DNA from: Bacillus sp. FSL H8-0547
GTDB lineage: Bacteria > Bacillota > Bacilli > Bacillales > Bacillaceae
Reading direction: 5' to 3'
Assembly: GCA_038002745.1 (NCBI GenBank)
Contig: JBBODD010000001.1
Coordinates: 2,852,001 to 2,916,000 of the forward strand
Length of the DNA: 64,000 nucleotides
Under the pieces are notes generated by a model. It was given only the letters and a program-made list of their open reading frames with translations. It did no database searches and was not told the origin of the DNA. Both the position numbers and the translations under genes were made by a program. The first letter of the stretch is position 1, and each line of letters begins with the position of its first letter. Positions 37,580-47,001 of the stretch are shown piece after piece.

Positions 37580-37975
37580 GTCAAAGAATCGTACCCTGTA
37601 AAACTTAAAAACGATATTAGAGGGTAAGGAAAGCCAAGAATCGTACCCTGTAAAACTGTGAAACGATATTAGAGGGTAAGGAAAGCCCGGAATCGTACCC
37701 TGTAAAACTGTGAAACGATATGCGAGGGTAAGGAAAGCCAAGAATCGTACCCTGTAAAACTGAAAATCGATATTAGAGGGTAAGGAAAGCCCGGAATCGT
37801 ACCCTGTAAAACCGTAAAACGATATGCGAGGGTAAAGAAAGCCAAGAATCGTACCCTGTAAAACCGTAAAACGATATGCGAGGGTAAGGAAAGGCTGGAA
37901 TCGTACCCTTTAAAACCGTAAAACGATATGCGAGGGTAAGGAACTATGAAAACTGCACCCTCTGAGTTGAACGTG
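37580..37975. repeat. Tandem repeat array D, 52-bp period, ~8 units
   Basis: The ACCCT core recurs at 37593, 37645, 37697, 37749, 37801, 37853, 37905 and (diverged) 37957, every step exactly 52 bases. Core text is ATCGTACCCTGTAAAAC, then ACGAT, then AGGGTAAGG. ATCGT pairs with ACGAT and ACCCT with AGGGT in crossing order. It lies between the fxsA terminator and the 3' end of the convergent ytvI. No coding potential. Confidence 0.95.
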
Positions 37976-38035
37976 CAGGAAAGCTGCCGAAAACGCGGAC
38001 ACTGCTTCTGGGCATAGCAGTTACGCTATTTCTCA

Positions 38036-39145
38036 TCACCGGCTTTTCCCTGTTATAAACTTCCACGCATCCTCAAAAACCCCGGCGTTCTGAAGGGCGT
38101 TAAAAATGACAAGAGCAACCGGTCCTGCAATCAGGCCTAAAAACCCGATCAGCTTAAAGCCGACAAACAGAGAAAGCAGGGTAGCAAGCGGATCAAGACC
38201 AATGGTGGAAGAGAGAATTTTCGGTTCGATCAGCTGCCTCTGCATTAAGATAATAAGATACAGCGCGCAAAGTCCAATAGCAAAGGGGAGTTCGCCGCTG
38301 AAAGCAGAGTAGATGATCCAGGGAACAAATACAAGACCGGTGCCAAGGTACGGCAAAAGATCGACCAGGCCAATCAGCAGAGCAATCGTGATTGCATAAT
38401 CCACTCTCAATAAGAGCAACCCTATAAGGACGGTCACAGCAGTGATGCTGATTAAAATAATCTGAGCCTTTATAAAACCGAATAATGCTTTTTTTAAGTC
38501 ATCTGCGACTGACCTTCCGCTTTTCCGTGCTTTGACGGGAAGGTATTTTCTGAGGAGCCGCTGGAACTTGTACCAGTCCTTGCTGATAAAAAAAGCGGCT
38601 AAAAGAGAAAAGACAGCGGCGGTTGCTGCATTTGGAAGCCAGCTGATCAGAAGCGGAATGTTTTCTAAAATTTCTTTTAAAAAATCAGCCGCGTTAGATC
38701 CAATTTGTTCACCGGTGTGCTGGATGTTTGCAAGAATCGTTTTTTGCTGGGATGCATCAAGAGTATTAAACAGCGCTGCAAAGTCCTCATAGACCGGCAG
38801 AATCCGGTCTAACGTAAATGTTTCAATATAAACAACAAGCGTTTTAAAATGTTCAGGAACAGATGAAGCTAAATAAGTCGTTCCCGCTACAATCTCTGCA
38901 ATAAGAAGTGTAACCATTCCCGCAAAGACAATGACTAAGCACGCAATAGACAAAAACACGGCAGCGCCGCGAACCATCCGCCTCTCAAGCAGATCGACCA
39001 TGGGATTTATAATAGAGGCTAATAGAAAACCTATAATAAATGGATAAGCGAGGGCAGATACATAATAGACGGACGCAGCTGCAGCTATGATGACCGCCGT
39101 GACTGCAAGGGCTCTGAAGGCGGCCTGTGCCGGATGTGCATTCAA
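38036..39145 (-). CDS. ytvI: AI-2E family transporter, sporulation integral membrane protein YtvI
   Basis: 369 residues with about seven hydrophobic segments in the AI-2E/PerM family layout; in B. subtilis YtvI is associated with sporulation. The C-terminal half carries LIGLVDLLPYLGTGLVFVPW, the family signature. The start is a TTG at 39145 eight bases after AGGAGGG. Divergent from ytwI. Real transported substrate unknown. Confidence 0.88.
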   Translation of the reverse strand: MNAHPAQAAFRALAVTAVIIAAAASVYYVSALAYPFIIGFLLASIINPMVDLLERRMVRGAAVFLSIACLVIVFAGMVTLLIAEIVAGTTYLASSVPEHFKTLVVYIETFTLDRILPVYEDFAALFNTLDASQQKTILANIQHTGEQIGSNAADFLKEILENIPLLISWLPNAATAAVFSLLAAFFISKDWYKFQRLLRKYLPVKARKSGRSVADDLKKALFGFIKAQIILISITAVTVLIGLLLLRVDYAITIALLIGLVDLLPYLGTGLVFVPWIIYSAFSGELPFAIGLCALYLIILMQRQLIEPKILSSTIGLDPLATLLSLFVGFKLIGFLGLIAGPVALVIFNALQNAGVFEDAWKFITGKSR

Positions 39146-39195
39146 TAAATTACCCTCCTGTTCTCTTTAAGAAAAATCTGGAAAGGAAGAATGAA

Positions 39196-39654
39196 ATGAA
39201 TCAACCTGTCCTATTTTTAATCATATTATTCATCGTTGGATTTCTTGCCAAAAATCAGTCATTAATGTTTGCAGTAGGTTTTCTTCTTGCTGTCAAACTG
39301 ACCGGACTTGATGAAAAACTGTTTCCGCACATTCAGTCAAAAGGCATAAACTGGGGTGTTACGGTTATTACGATTGCTGTTCTCGTCCCGATTGCTACAG
39401 GTGATATCGGGTTTAAGCAGCTGACAGAAGCAATGAAATCTTCGTACGCATGGATTGCCCTTGGTGCAGGAATTGCTGTGGCGCTGATTGCGAAAAACGG
39501 TTTGACTCTGCTGCAGGATGACCCGCACATTACAACGGCGCTTGTATTTGGAACCATTCTTGCTGTTTCTTTATTTGGGGGAGTGGCAGTCGGGCCGCTG
39601 ATTGGAGCGGGCATTGCCTATCTGGCCATGCAAACGGTTAAATTTTTTGGTTAA
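39196..39654 (+). CDS. ytwI: DUF441 family membrane protein YtwI
   Basis: 152 residues with four membrane segments. KGINWGVTVITIAVLVPIAT and DPHITTALVFGTILAVSLF are conserved DUF441 segments. ATG 39196 gives MNQPVLFL, the family-length N-terminus; the frame is open upstream to 39127 but overlaps the ytvI promoter area. Function unknown. Confidence 0.88.
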   Translation: MNQPVLFLIILFIVGFLAKNQSLMFAVGFLLAVKLTGLDEKLFPHIQSKGINWGVTVITIAVLVPIATGDIGFKQLTEAMKSSYAWIALGAGIAVALIAKNGLTLLQDDPHITTALVFGTILAVSLFGGVAVGPLIGAGIAYLAMQTVKFFG

Positions 39655-39759
39655 TATAATAAATTCTGATACAATATACGAGAAGGCGCCTTGAAAACCT
39701 ATTATTCATCTTAAATATCATTTTTCTGACAAATTTTTTGCTTCTGGAAATTCTTTTCG

Positions 39760-39788
39760 TTCACAAAAATCAGATAATTGTTTATAAT
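39760..39788 (+). promoter_or_regulatory. Sigma-A promoter of citZ
   Basis: TTCACA (39760-39765), 17-base spacer, TATAAT (39783-39788). It gives a ~250-nt leader. A second TATAAT at 39862-39867 has no well-spaced -35. Confidence 0.65.
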
Positions 39789-39879
39789 GGATATAGGCAG
39801 TTTGATTACGCCTTCTTGTTCATCTTAAGTCACAATTGAAGATAACATTCGATGTGGCTCTTATAATGGCTGTAAATGT

Positions 39880-39924
39880 AAGCATTTTCTTTTTAAAAAT
39901 GCTTGAGTATTGAGCAAGCGCTCG
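39880..39924 (+). promoter_or_regulatory. Hairpins in the citZ leader
   Basis: AAGCATTTT (39880-39888) and AAAATGCTT (39896-39904) form a perfect 9-bp stem with a seven-base loop; GAGC/GCTC follows at about 39912-39923. In B. subtilis the citZ leader is bound by aconitase; these hairpins are candidates for the same role here, which is inference. The rest of the 391-base gap holds nothing else that I can support. Confidence 0.45.
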
Positions 39925-40045
39925 GTCGTTTAAATAATTGGAAGAATGGGCAAATAAGAAGAAAAAAAGATTTGTCGAATGCTATCTTTTATTGCTGACG
40001 AGAAGAGCGGATCAATGGGGATATTTTTGCAAAGGAGAGATTTAC

Positions 40046-41164
40046 ATGACAACAACACGGGGTCTGGAGGGAGTAGTTGCTACTACTTCATCCGTAAGTT
40101 CAATTATTGATGATACTCTTACATATGCGGGGTATAACATCGATGATTTAGCAGAGAATGCTAGTTTCGAAGAGGTTGTATATTTATTGTGGCACAGAAA
40201 GCTTCCTGATCATGCAGAGCTTGCACAAATTAAAAAAGAGCTTGCAGAGAATGCGGAAATTCCGCAGGAGGTTGTCAGCCATTTTAAATCGTACGACCTT
40301 AAGTCAGTGCATCCGATGGCGGCGCTCCGCACAGCTGTTTCCCTTCTGGGGCTGTTTGACAGCGAAGCCGATGTCATGGATCCGGAAGCGAACTACCGCA
40401 AAGCGATCCGCCTGCAGGCTAAACTGCCTACAATTGTGGCTGCATTCGCACGTGTCCGCAAGGGTCTTGAGCCTATTAAACCGAAGGCAGATGTAAGCTT
40501 AGCAGAAAACTTCCTGTATACACTGACAGGCGAAGAGCCAAGCAGTGTTGCTGTTGAGGCTTTCAACAAGGCGCTCGTTCTTCATGCCGATCATGAATTA
40601 AATGCATCTACATTCACAGCGCGTGTCTGCGTGGCGACACTGTCAGACGTCTATTCCGGAATCACTGCAGCGATCGGAGCTCTAAAAGGGCCGCTTCACG
40701 GGGGAGCAAACGAAGCTGTTATGAAGATGCTGAAGGAAATCGGCGATGTGGATAACGTTGAAGCGTACCTTCACGAAAAGTTTGCCCGCAAAGAAAAAAT
40801 CATGGGATTCGGCCACCGCGTATACCGTCAGGGAGATCCGAGAGCCAAGCATCTGAGAGAAATGTCCGAGAAGCTCACTAACCTGACAGGCGAACCGAAA
40901 TGGTTTGAAATGTCCACAAAAATCGAAGAGATTGTTACACGCGAAAAATCAATTCCGCCGAATGTTGATTTCTATTCAGCATCCATGTACCACAGCCTTG
41001 GAATTGACCATGACCTTTTCACGCCGATCTTTGCTGTCAGCCGTGTATCAGGATGGCTTGCCCACATTCTTGAGCAGTACGAAAACAACCGCCTGATCCG
41101 CCCTCGCGCAGATTACACAGGCCCTGACATGCAAAAATACGTTCCAATTGAGCAGCGCGGCTGA
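40046..41164 (+). CDS. citZ: Citrate synthase CitZ
   Basis: Condenses acetyl-CoA and oxaloacetate, the entry step of the TCA cycle. 372 residues. LHADHELNASTF (catalytic His), GPLHGGANEAV and GFGHRVYR(Q)GDPRA (second His) are present. ATG 40046 with AAAGGAGAG upstream; the frame runs back to 39938 but those residues are not family-like. First gene of citZ-icd-mdh. Confidence 0.98.
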   Translation: MTTTRGLEGVVATTSSVSSIIDDTLTYAGYNIDDLAENASFEEVVYLLWHRKLPDHAELAQIKKELAENAEIPQEVVSHFKSYDLKSVHPMAALRTAVSLLGLFDSEADVMDPEANYRKAIRLQAKLPTIVAAFARVRKGLEPIKPKADVSLAENFLYTLTGEEPSSVAVEAFNKALVLHADHELNASTFTARVCVATLSDVYSGITAAIGALKGPLHGGANEAVMKMLKEIGDVDNVEAYLHEKFARKEKIMGFGHRVYRQGDPRAKHLREMSEKLTNLTGEPKWFEMSTKIEEIVTREKSIPPNVDFYSASMYHSLGIDHDLFTPIFAVSRVSGWLAHILEQYENNRLIRPRADYTGPDMQKYVPIEQRG

Positions 41165-41177
41165 TTTTAGCGGATGA

Positions 41178-41205
41178 GGCAGTATCGGCATATGCTGATG
41201 CTGCC
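41178..41205 (+). other. Hairpin between citZ and icd
   Basis: A long imperfect inverted repeat, GGCAG.ATC.GCAT on the left and ATGC.GAT.CTGCC on the right, with no T run. It could be an RNA processing or stabilising element between citZ and icd rather than a terminator. Confidence 0.6.
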
Positions 41206-41264
41206 TGTCCCTGCGCATTACTCCAAAAAAACAAATTTCACTTACATAACAGGAGGTAACTACA

Positions 41265-42533
41265 ATGACACAAGGACAAAAAATCACAGTTACAGACGGA
41301 GTACTTAACGTACCAAACGATCCAATTATTCCATTTATCGAAGGAGACGGCATTGGTCCTGATATCTGGGCTGCAGCTTCACGCGTTCTTGAAGCAGCTG
41401 TTGACAAAGCTTACAATGGCGAGAAGAAAATCGTATGGAAAGAAGTGCTTGCAGGAGAAAAAGCATTCAATCAGACCGGCGAGTGGCTTCCTGAAGAAAC
41501 ACTTGACGTGATCCGCGAGTATTTCATCGCAATCAAAGGACCTTTAACAACTCCTGTAGGCGGCGGAATCCGTTCATTGAACGTTGCACTTCGCCAGGAG
41601 CTTGATCTGTTCACATGCCTGCGTCCAGTACGCTACTTCAACGGTGTTCCGTCTCCAATCAAACGCCCTGAAGATACAGACATGGTAATCTTCCGTGAAA
41701 ATACTGAAGATATCTATGCCGGCATCGAGTATGCAAAAGGCTCTGAGGAAGTTGAAAAGCTGATTGCTTTCCTTAAAAATGAAATGGGCGTAAACAAAAT
41801 CCGTTTCCCTGAGACTTCAGGCATCGGCATCAAGCCTGTATCAGAAGAAGGTACACAGCGTCTTGTGCGTGCTGCCATCAACTATGCAATCAAAGAAGGC
41901 CGCAAATCCGTAACACTTGTTCACAAAGGCAACATCATGAAATACACAGAAGGAGCCTTCAAAAACTGGGGCTACGAGCTTGCTGAAAAAGAATTCGGAG
42001 ATCAAGTATTCACTTGGGCTGAATATGACCGCATCGTTGAAAAAGACGGCAAAGACGCTGCAAACAAAGCGCAGCAGGAAGCTGAAGATGCAGGCAAAAT
42101 CATCGTAAAAGATTCCATTGCTGATATTTTCCTTCAACAGATCCTTACTCGTCCGCGCGAGTTTGACGTAGTTGCTACAATGAACCTGAACGGCGACTAC
42201 ATCTCAGATGCTCTTGCTGCACAAGTCGGCGGAATCGGAATCGCTCCTGGAGCAAATATTAACTATGAAACTGGACATGCTATTTTCGAAGCAACACACG
42301 GAACTGCTCCTAAATACGCAGGTCTTGATAAAGTAAATCCATCTTCTGTTATTCTGTCAGGTGTCCTTATGCTTGAGCACTTAGGCTGGAATGAGGCAGC
42401 TAAACTTGTTGTAGAAGCAATGGAAAATTCAATCTCTGAAAAAGTTGTCACTTATGACTTTGCCCGTTTAATGGACGGCGCTAAAGAAGTGAAATGCTCT
42501 GAGTTCGGAGATGCACTGATCAGCAAAATGTAA
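41265..42533 (+). CDS. icd: NADP-dependent isocitrate dehydrogenase Icd (CitC)
   Basis: Oxidative decarboxylation of isocitrate to 2-oxoglutarate. 422 residues, B. subtilis length. Substrate-site Ser in [17 protein letters not shown] and the conserved [12 protein letters not shown] and [11 protein letters not shown] segments are present. AGGAGG lies upstream of the ATG. Confidence 0.98.
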   Translation: MTQGQKITVTDGVLNVPNDPIIPFIEGDGIGPDIWAAASRVLEAAVDKAYNGEKKIVWKEVLAGEKAFNQTGEWLPEETLDVIREYFIAIKGPLTTPVGGGIRSLNVALRQELDLFTCLRPVRYFNGVPSPIKRPEDTDMVIFRENTEDIYAGIEYAKGSEEVEKLIAFLKNEMGVNKIRFPETSGIGIKPVSEEGTQRLVRAAINYAIKEGRKSVTLVHKGNIMKYTEGAFKNWGYELAEKEFGDQVFTWAEYDRIVEKDGKDAANKAQQEAEDAGKIIVKDSIADIFLQQILTRPREFDVVATMNLNGDYISDALAAQVGGIGIAPGANINYETGHAIFEATHGTAPKYAGLDKVNPSSVILSGVLMLEHLGWNEAAKLVVEAMENSISEKVVTYDFARLMDGAKEVKCSEFGDALISKM

Positions 42534-42612
42534 GGTCTTCTCAGGTCAATAATCCGCAGAGCTGTTTTTCACTTATGGAAAACAGCTCTGCTATGCTAAA
42601 GGGGATGTTTTA

Positions 42613-43551
42613 ATGGGCATGAAGCGCAAAAAAGTTTCCGTAATCGGCGCAGGTTTCACAGGAGCAACCACTGCATTTTTATTAGCTCAAAAAGAACTGT
42701 CTGATGTTGTGCTTGTTGATATTCCGCAGCAGGAGAATCCGACTAAAGGAAAGGCTTTGGACATGCTTGAGGCAGGTCCTGTCCAGGGATTTGACGCTCA
42801 GATTACAGGAACCAGTGACTATGCAGATACGGCTGATTCTGATCTTGTCATCATTACAGCAGGCATTGCTAGAAAACCCGGAATGAGCCGCGACGACCTT
42901 GTTCAGACGAACCAGAAAATCATGAAAAGCGTGACAAAGGAGATTGTGAAGTATTCGCCAGATGCGGTCATTCTAGTTTTGACCAATCCGGTTGATGCCA
43001 TGACCTACACGGTTTTCAAAGAGTCAGGTTTTCCTAAACACCGCGTCATCGGCCAGTCAGGTGTTCTCGACACTGCGCGCTTCCGCACATTTGCGGCACA
43101 GGAGCTGAATCTGTCTGTGAAAGATGTGACTGGATTTGTTCTTGGCGGACATGGTGATGACATGGTTCCTCTAGTGAGATATTCGTATGCCGGCGGAATT
43201 CCGCTTGAAACGCTGATCCCTAAAGACCGCCTGGAAGCAATTGTTGAGAGAACACGCAAAGGCGGCGGTGAGATTGTCAATCTTCTTGGAAACGGAAGCG
43301 CCTACTATGCACCGGCTGCATCTCTTGCAGAAATGGCAGAAGCTATTCTTAAAGATCAGCGCCGTGTGATCCCCGCTATTGTTTACTTAGAAGGAGAATA
43401 CGGGTTCGAAGGAATCTACCTTGGAGTTCCTGTCATTCTTGGCGGAAACGGGCTTGAGCAGATTATCGAGCTCGATTTGAATGATGATGAAAAAGAAGCA
43501 TTATCAAGGTCTGCTGACTCGGTCAAAAGTGTCATGAAGGTTCTTTCTTAA
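42613..43551 (+). CDS. mdh: Malate dehydrogenase Mdh (CitH)
   Basis: NAD-dependent malate/oxaloacetate conversion. 312 residues, the LDH-like type. [14 protein letters not shown] binds [18 protein letters not shown] carries the substrate arginine loop and [13 protein letters not shown] the catalytic His. The [12 protein letters not shown] start matches the Bacillus enzyme. A terminator follows. Confidence 0.98.
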   Translation: MGMKRKKVSVIGAGFTGATTAFLLAQKELSDVVLVDIPQQENPTKGKALDMLEAGPVQGFDAQITGTSDYADTADSDLVIITAGIARKPGMSRDDLVQTNQKIMKSVTKEIVKYSPDAVILVLTNPVDAMTYTVFKESGFPKHRVIGQSGVLDTARFRTFAAQELNLSVKDVTGFVLGGHGDDMVPLVRYSYAGGIPLETLIPKDRLEAIVERTRKGGGEIVNLLGNGSAYYAPAASLAEMAEAILKDQRRVIPAIVYLEGEYGFEGIYLGVPVILGGNGLEQIIELDLNDDEKEALSRSADSVKSVMKVLS

Positions 43552-43557
43552 TCGCTG

Positions 43558-43592
43558 CCGGGGCTGGAGAATACTCTCCAGCCCCTTTCAGC
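43558..43592 (+). terminator. Rho-independent terminator of citZ-icd-mdh
   Basis: GGGGCTGGAGA / TCTCCAGCCCC hairpin with a four-base loop; only three T follow. Confidence 0.8.
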
Positions 43593-43635
43593 AAGTGTTT
43601 TGTAAACGTTTTCAAACGATTGGAGGATGACGACA

Positions 43636-44112
43636 ATGCTGCTTGGCAAAAAAAGAAAACTCGGAAGACAGATTGATGAAATCACGGTTGGAGAGAAATT
43701 AACGCTGACCGAAAAAATTGAAGATAAAGACCTGCTGCTCTATCTTGGACTGACAAATGATTCAAATCCGCTCTATATTCAGCACGATTATGCGTCACTG
43801 ACGCCTTATGAAAAGCCGATTGTCCCAAGCATCATGCTGACGGGCATCATAACATCTGCGATATCCAAATATATGCCCGGACCGGGAAGCCACATTCTCA
43901 GTCAAAACCTTGAATTTGTCCGGGCAGTCTATCATTACAGCATGATTCAGTTCCTGTTCGAGGTGACCCAAGTGAATGCGTCCGAAAATACTGTGCTCCT
44001 AAAGGTACATGCGCACAATGACAAAGACGAGACCGTCATCCAGGGAACGTTAACAGTTTCGCCTCCTGCAGCGATTGCCTCTATGGACGGCAGTGCTCTG
44101 GAAAATTTTTAA
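43636..44112 (+). CDS. MaoC-like hot-dog fold dehydratase
   Basis: 158 residues resembling the MaoC/(R)-specific enoyl-CoA hydratase family: DLLLYLGLTNDSNPLYIQHDYA and IVPSIMLTGIITSAISKYMPG-type segments. The canonical Asp and His of the hydratase motif appear only in part (DSNPLYIQHDYA), so the activity is not certain. ATG 43636 is nine bases after GGAGG; the ATG at 43627 directly abuts it. It lies between mdh and phoP, with its own terminator. Confidence 0.78.
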   Translation: MLLGKKRKLGRQIDEITVGEKLTLTEKIEDKDLLLYLGLTNDSNPLYIQHDYASLTPYEKPIVPSIMLTGIITSAISKYMPGPGSHILSQNLEFVRAVYHYSMIQFLFEVTQVNASENTVLLKVHAHNDKDETVIQGTLTVSPPAAIASMDGSALENF

Positions 44113-44114
44113 TC

Positions 44115-44150
44115 CAATGCCGGCACCTGATCAGGGTGCCGGCATTTTAC
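44115..44150 (+). terminator. Rho-independent terminator of the MaoC-like gene
   Basis: ATGCCGGCACC / GGTGCCGGCAT perfect stem and four T. Confidence 0.9.
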
Positions 44151-44236
44151 TGCCTGTGACTGGAATGTCTTTTCCTGTTTTGGCTATTCTAATAGAGACA
44201 GACAGCGTGCTGAAAGGATCATTTGAAAGAAAACAT

Positions 44237-44264
44237 TTGTTCATTTGAATCTATCCTCTATAAT
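44237..44264 (+). promoter_or_regulatory. Candidate promoter of phoPR
   Basis: TTGTTC (44237-44242), 16-base spacer, TATAAT (44259-44264). I see no clear PhoP box repeats nearby. Confidence 0.55.
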
Positions 44265-44328
44265 GGAAGTATAAAAGAGAGAAAACACGTTGGATTGCTA
44301 GGGGAATACTATTTGGTGGAGGCTTTAT

Positions 44329-45048
44329 ATGAGTAAGAAAATTCTGGTCGTAGATGATGAGCAATCAATCCTGACTCTGCTGCAATACAATCTGGTTCAG
44401 GCAGGGTATGAGGTAATAACCGCTATAGATGGAGAAGACGGGCTTGAGAAGGGTTTGAATGAGTCCCCTGATCTAATGGTTCTTGATCTTATGCTGCCTA
44501 AAATGGACGGGATTGAAGTGTGCAAGCAGCTTAGACAAAAGAAAATCATGGTGCCGATTCTCATGCTGACGGCTAAAGATGATGAATTTGATAAGGTGCT
44601 TGGCCTTGAGCTTGGCGCTGATGATTATATGACAAAGCCTTTCAGTCCGAGAGAAGTTGTGGCGAGAGTGAAAGCCATTTTGAGAAGAACGCAGACAACT
44701 TCGGAATCTGAAGAAAAAGAAGTCGATACATCTGAAAGAATTATGATAGGCGATTTGAGAATTCTTCCTGAACATTATGAAGCGTATTACGGGGATGAAC
44801 GCCTTGAGCTGACACCTAAGGAATTTGAATTGCTTGTATACCTTGCACGTCATAAAGGAAGAGTACTGACGCGCGACCAGCTTTTGAGTGCCGTATGGAA
44901 CTATGATTTTGCAGGGGATACACGAATCGTGGATGTCCACATTAGTCACTTGAGGGAAAAGATTGAACGCAATACGAAAAAACCGCTTTATATTAAAACA
45001 ATAAGGGGACTCGGCTACAAGCTTGAGGAGCCTAGGCTGGATGAATAG
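44329..45048 (+). CDS. phoP: Phosphate-response regulator PhoP
   Basis: OmpR-type response regulator of the phosphate-starvation system. 239 residues: receiver domain (1-120) with Asp9/Asp10, phosphoacceptor Asp53 in VLDLMLPKMDG and a Lys in TKPFS, then a winged-helix DNA-binding domain (about 135-235, RELTPKEFELLVYLARHKG-type). It overlaps phoR by eight bases. Confidence 0.96.
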   Translation: MSKKILVVDDEQSILTLLQYNLVQAGYEVITAIDGEDGLEKGLNESPDLMVLDLMLPKMDGIEVCKQLRQKKIMVPILMLTAKDDEFDKVLGLELGADDYMTKPFSPREVVARVKAILRRTQTTSESEEKEVDTSERIMIGDLRILPEHYEAYYGDERLELTPKEFELLVYLARHKGRVLTRDQLLSAVWNYDFAGDTRIVDVHISHLREKIERNTKKPLYIKTIRGLGYKLEEPRLDE

Positions 45049-46801
45049 ATTCCGGTCACGCCTTATTTTTGCCCTTATTACTCTGATTATTGCCGTATTG
45101 ATCGGCCTGGGGCTTTTGCTTGGTCAAATTTTCGGCAGCTATTACATGAGTTCTTTTCAGGAGCGGATGAAAGAGGAAGCGAAAATTACTGAGCTTCTGG
45201 TAAAGGAAAAGGGACTGTCGTCTTCTGAGATGGATTCCTTCCTGAACCGCTACAGCAAAGCCATTAAAGCTCATATCACCATTTATGACAGAAACGGAAA
45301 TGTTCTGCATGATGCCGGGCCGTTTAAACAGGATCACACTTCTATTTCAAAAGAGATTCTTCTAAAGCATCGGAATGCAGACAAAGGCTTCAAATTAAAT
45401 ATACAAAATGACAAACTGTATTTTTACGGACTTCCTTATTTGGAAAACAACGAAAAGCGGGGGTACATCGTCCTCAGCTCTACAGAATCGTCTTTAAAGA
45501 AAATCAACCAGCAAATATGGGGCTTGCTGATTGCAAGTCTTGGAATGGCCCTCCTTGTCATTCTGCTGCTTGCTGTCAGAATTACATCACGCTACACAAG
45601 GCCGATTGAATCGGCGACAAACGTTGCGATGGAGCTTGCAAAAGGAAATTATAAAGCAAGAACCTATGAAGATCACCTGGATGAAACAGGCATGCTCAGC
45701 CAGTCTATTAATGTGCTTGCCAGAAACCTTCAGGATATGAACCGTGCACAGGAAATGCAGCAGGACAGGCTGCAGACACTGATCGAAAATATGGGCAGCG
45801 GTCTGATTCTGATTGACGGAAGAGGCTACATTAACCTGGTAAACCGGGCATACAAAGAGCTCTTTCACATTAAGTCAACAGACTTCCTATACAAGCTTTA
45901 TTATGAAGCGTTCGAACACCGGGAGATTGTTGATTTGGTCGAGCATATCTTCATGACTGAAATCAAAGCAAGAAAACAGCTGCATCTCCCTCTGAAAATT
46001 GAGCGCAGGCATTTTGAAGTTTACGGTGCGCCGATTATAGGCACAAACGATGAATGGAAAGGCATTGTGCTTGTTTTCCATGATATCACTGAGCTGAAAA
46101 AACTCGAACAGATGAGAAAAGACTTTGTTGCGAACGTATCGCATGAGCTGAAAACACCGATTACATCGATTAAAGGGTTTACGGAAACGCTGCTTGACGG
46201 AGCACTTGAAGACAGGCAGACGCTGGAGTACTTTCTCTCGATCATCTTGAAAGAAAGCGACCGTCTTCAAACGCTTATTCAGGATCTGCTTGACCTGTCC
46301 AAAATAGAACAGCAGGGCTTTAAGCTGAACCTTCAGCACTGCAATGCGAAGGAAGTTCTCGAAGAAGTCATCATTATCCTAAAAAGCAAAGCAGAAGAAA
46401 AAGAAATCGGGCTCTCACTTGCTATGCCGGAGGATGAGCTTCATATTTACGGGGATGTGTACCGCCTGAAGCAGATCTTCATCAACCTGATCAGCAATGC
46501 ATTGAACTATACACCCAAGGGTGGCAAAGTGAATGTTATCCTCAAAGATGGCGGTGACCATGCCGTATTTATCGTGAGTGACACGGGGATTGGCATTGAA
46601 AAAGAAGAAATTCCGCGGATTTTCGAACGTTTTTACAGAGTAGACAAAGCGAGAAGCCGGAATTCAGGCGGGACAGGGCTCGGGCTTGCCATTGTCAAAC
46701 ATCTGGTAGAAGCCCACAAAGGACGGATTTATGTGAGCAGCACCGTTGGAGAAGGGACTACGTTTACAGTTAAACTGAACAAAAACCAAAACGAAGGCTA
46801 G
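45041..46801 (+). CDS. phoR: Sensor histidine kinase PhoR
   Basis: Membrane kinase partner of PhoP. 586 residues. Two membrane segments (about 9-33 and 158-180) flank an extracytoplasmic domain; HAMP, PAS (about 245-345), then the HisKA domain with VSHELKTP (about residue 360) and a HATPase domain with the N and G boxes (LISNALNYTPKG, GTGLGLAIVKH). ATG 45041 is inside the end of phoP, the normal coupled arrangement. Confidence 0.96.
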   Translation: MNRFRSRLIFALITLIIAVLIGLGLLLGQIFGSYYMSSFQERMKEEAKITELLVKEKGLSSSEMDSFLNRYSKAIKAHITIYDRNGNVLHDAGPFKQDHTSISKEILLKHRNADKGFKLNIQNDKLYFYGLPYLENNEKRGYIVLSSTESSLKKINQQIWGLLIASLGMALLVILLLAVRITSRYTRPIESATNVAMELAKGNYKARTYEDHLDETGMLSQSINVLARNLQDMNRAQEMQQDRLQTLIENMGSGLILIDGRGYINLVNRAYKELFHIKSTDFLYKLYYEAFEHREIVDLVEHIFMTEIKARKQLHLPLKIERRHFEVYGAPIIGTNDEWKGIVLVFHDITELKKLEQMRKDFVANVSHELKTPITSIKGFTETLLDGALEDRQTLEYFLSIILKESDRLQTLIQDLLDLSKIEQQGFKLNLQHCNAKEVLEEVIIILKSKAEEKEIGLSLAMPEDELHIYGDVYRLKQIFINLISNALNYTPKGGKVNVILKDGGDHAVFIVSDTGIGIEKEEIPRIFERFYRVDKARSRNSGGTGLGLAIVKHLVEAHKGRIYVSSTVGEGTTFTVKLNKNQNEG

Positions 46802-46894
46802 TTTACAATATATTTACATCACATTTATTCCTGCTTAATAAAATGCTGATAATATACTAAGTGAAAACCCCTTCATCCAAGGAGCCAATCTTTT

Positions 46895-46928
46895 GGACGA
46901 GAACATCCCTGTTCTCGTCCCTTTTTTT
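46895..46928 (+). terminator. Rho-independent terminator of phoPR
   Basis: GGACGAGAAC / GTTCTCGTCC perfect stem and seven T. Confidence 0.93.
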
Positions 46929-47001
46929 GTCTTCAAAAAAAGATGAAACCTTTTCATGGAAAGAACGTAAATATTTGTGAAGAGAAAAAGGGGGCGGAGA
47001 A

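Noticed and set aside
39905-39925. GAGCAAGCGCTC upstream of citZ as a cre site
   Set aside because: Three mismatches to the cre consensus; treated as a leader dyad.
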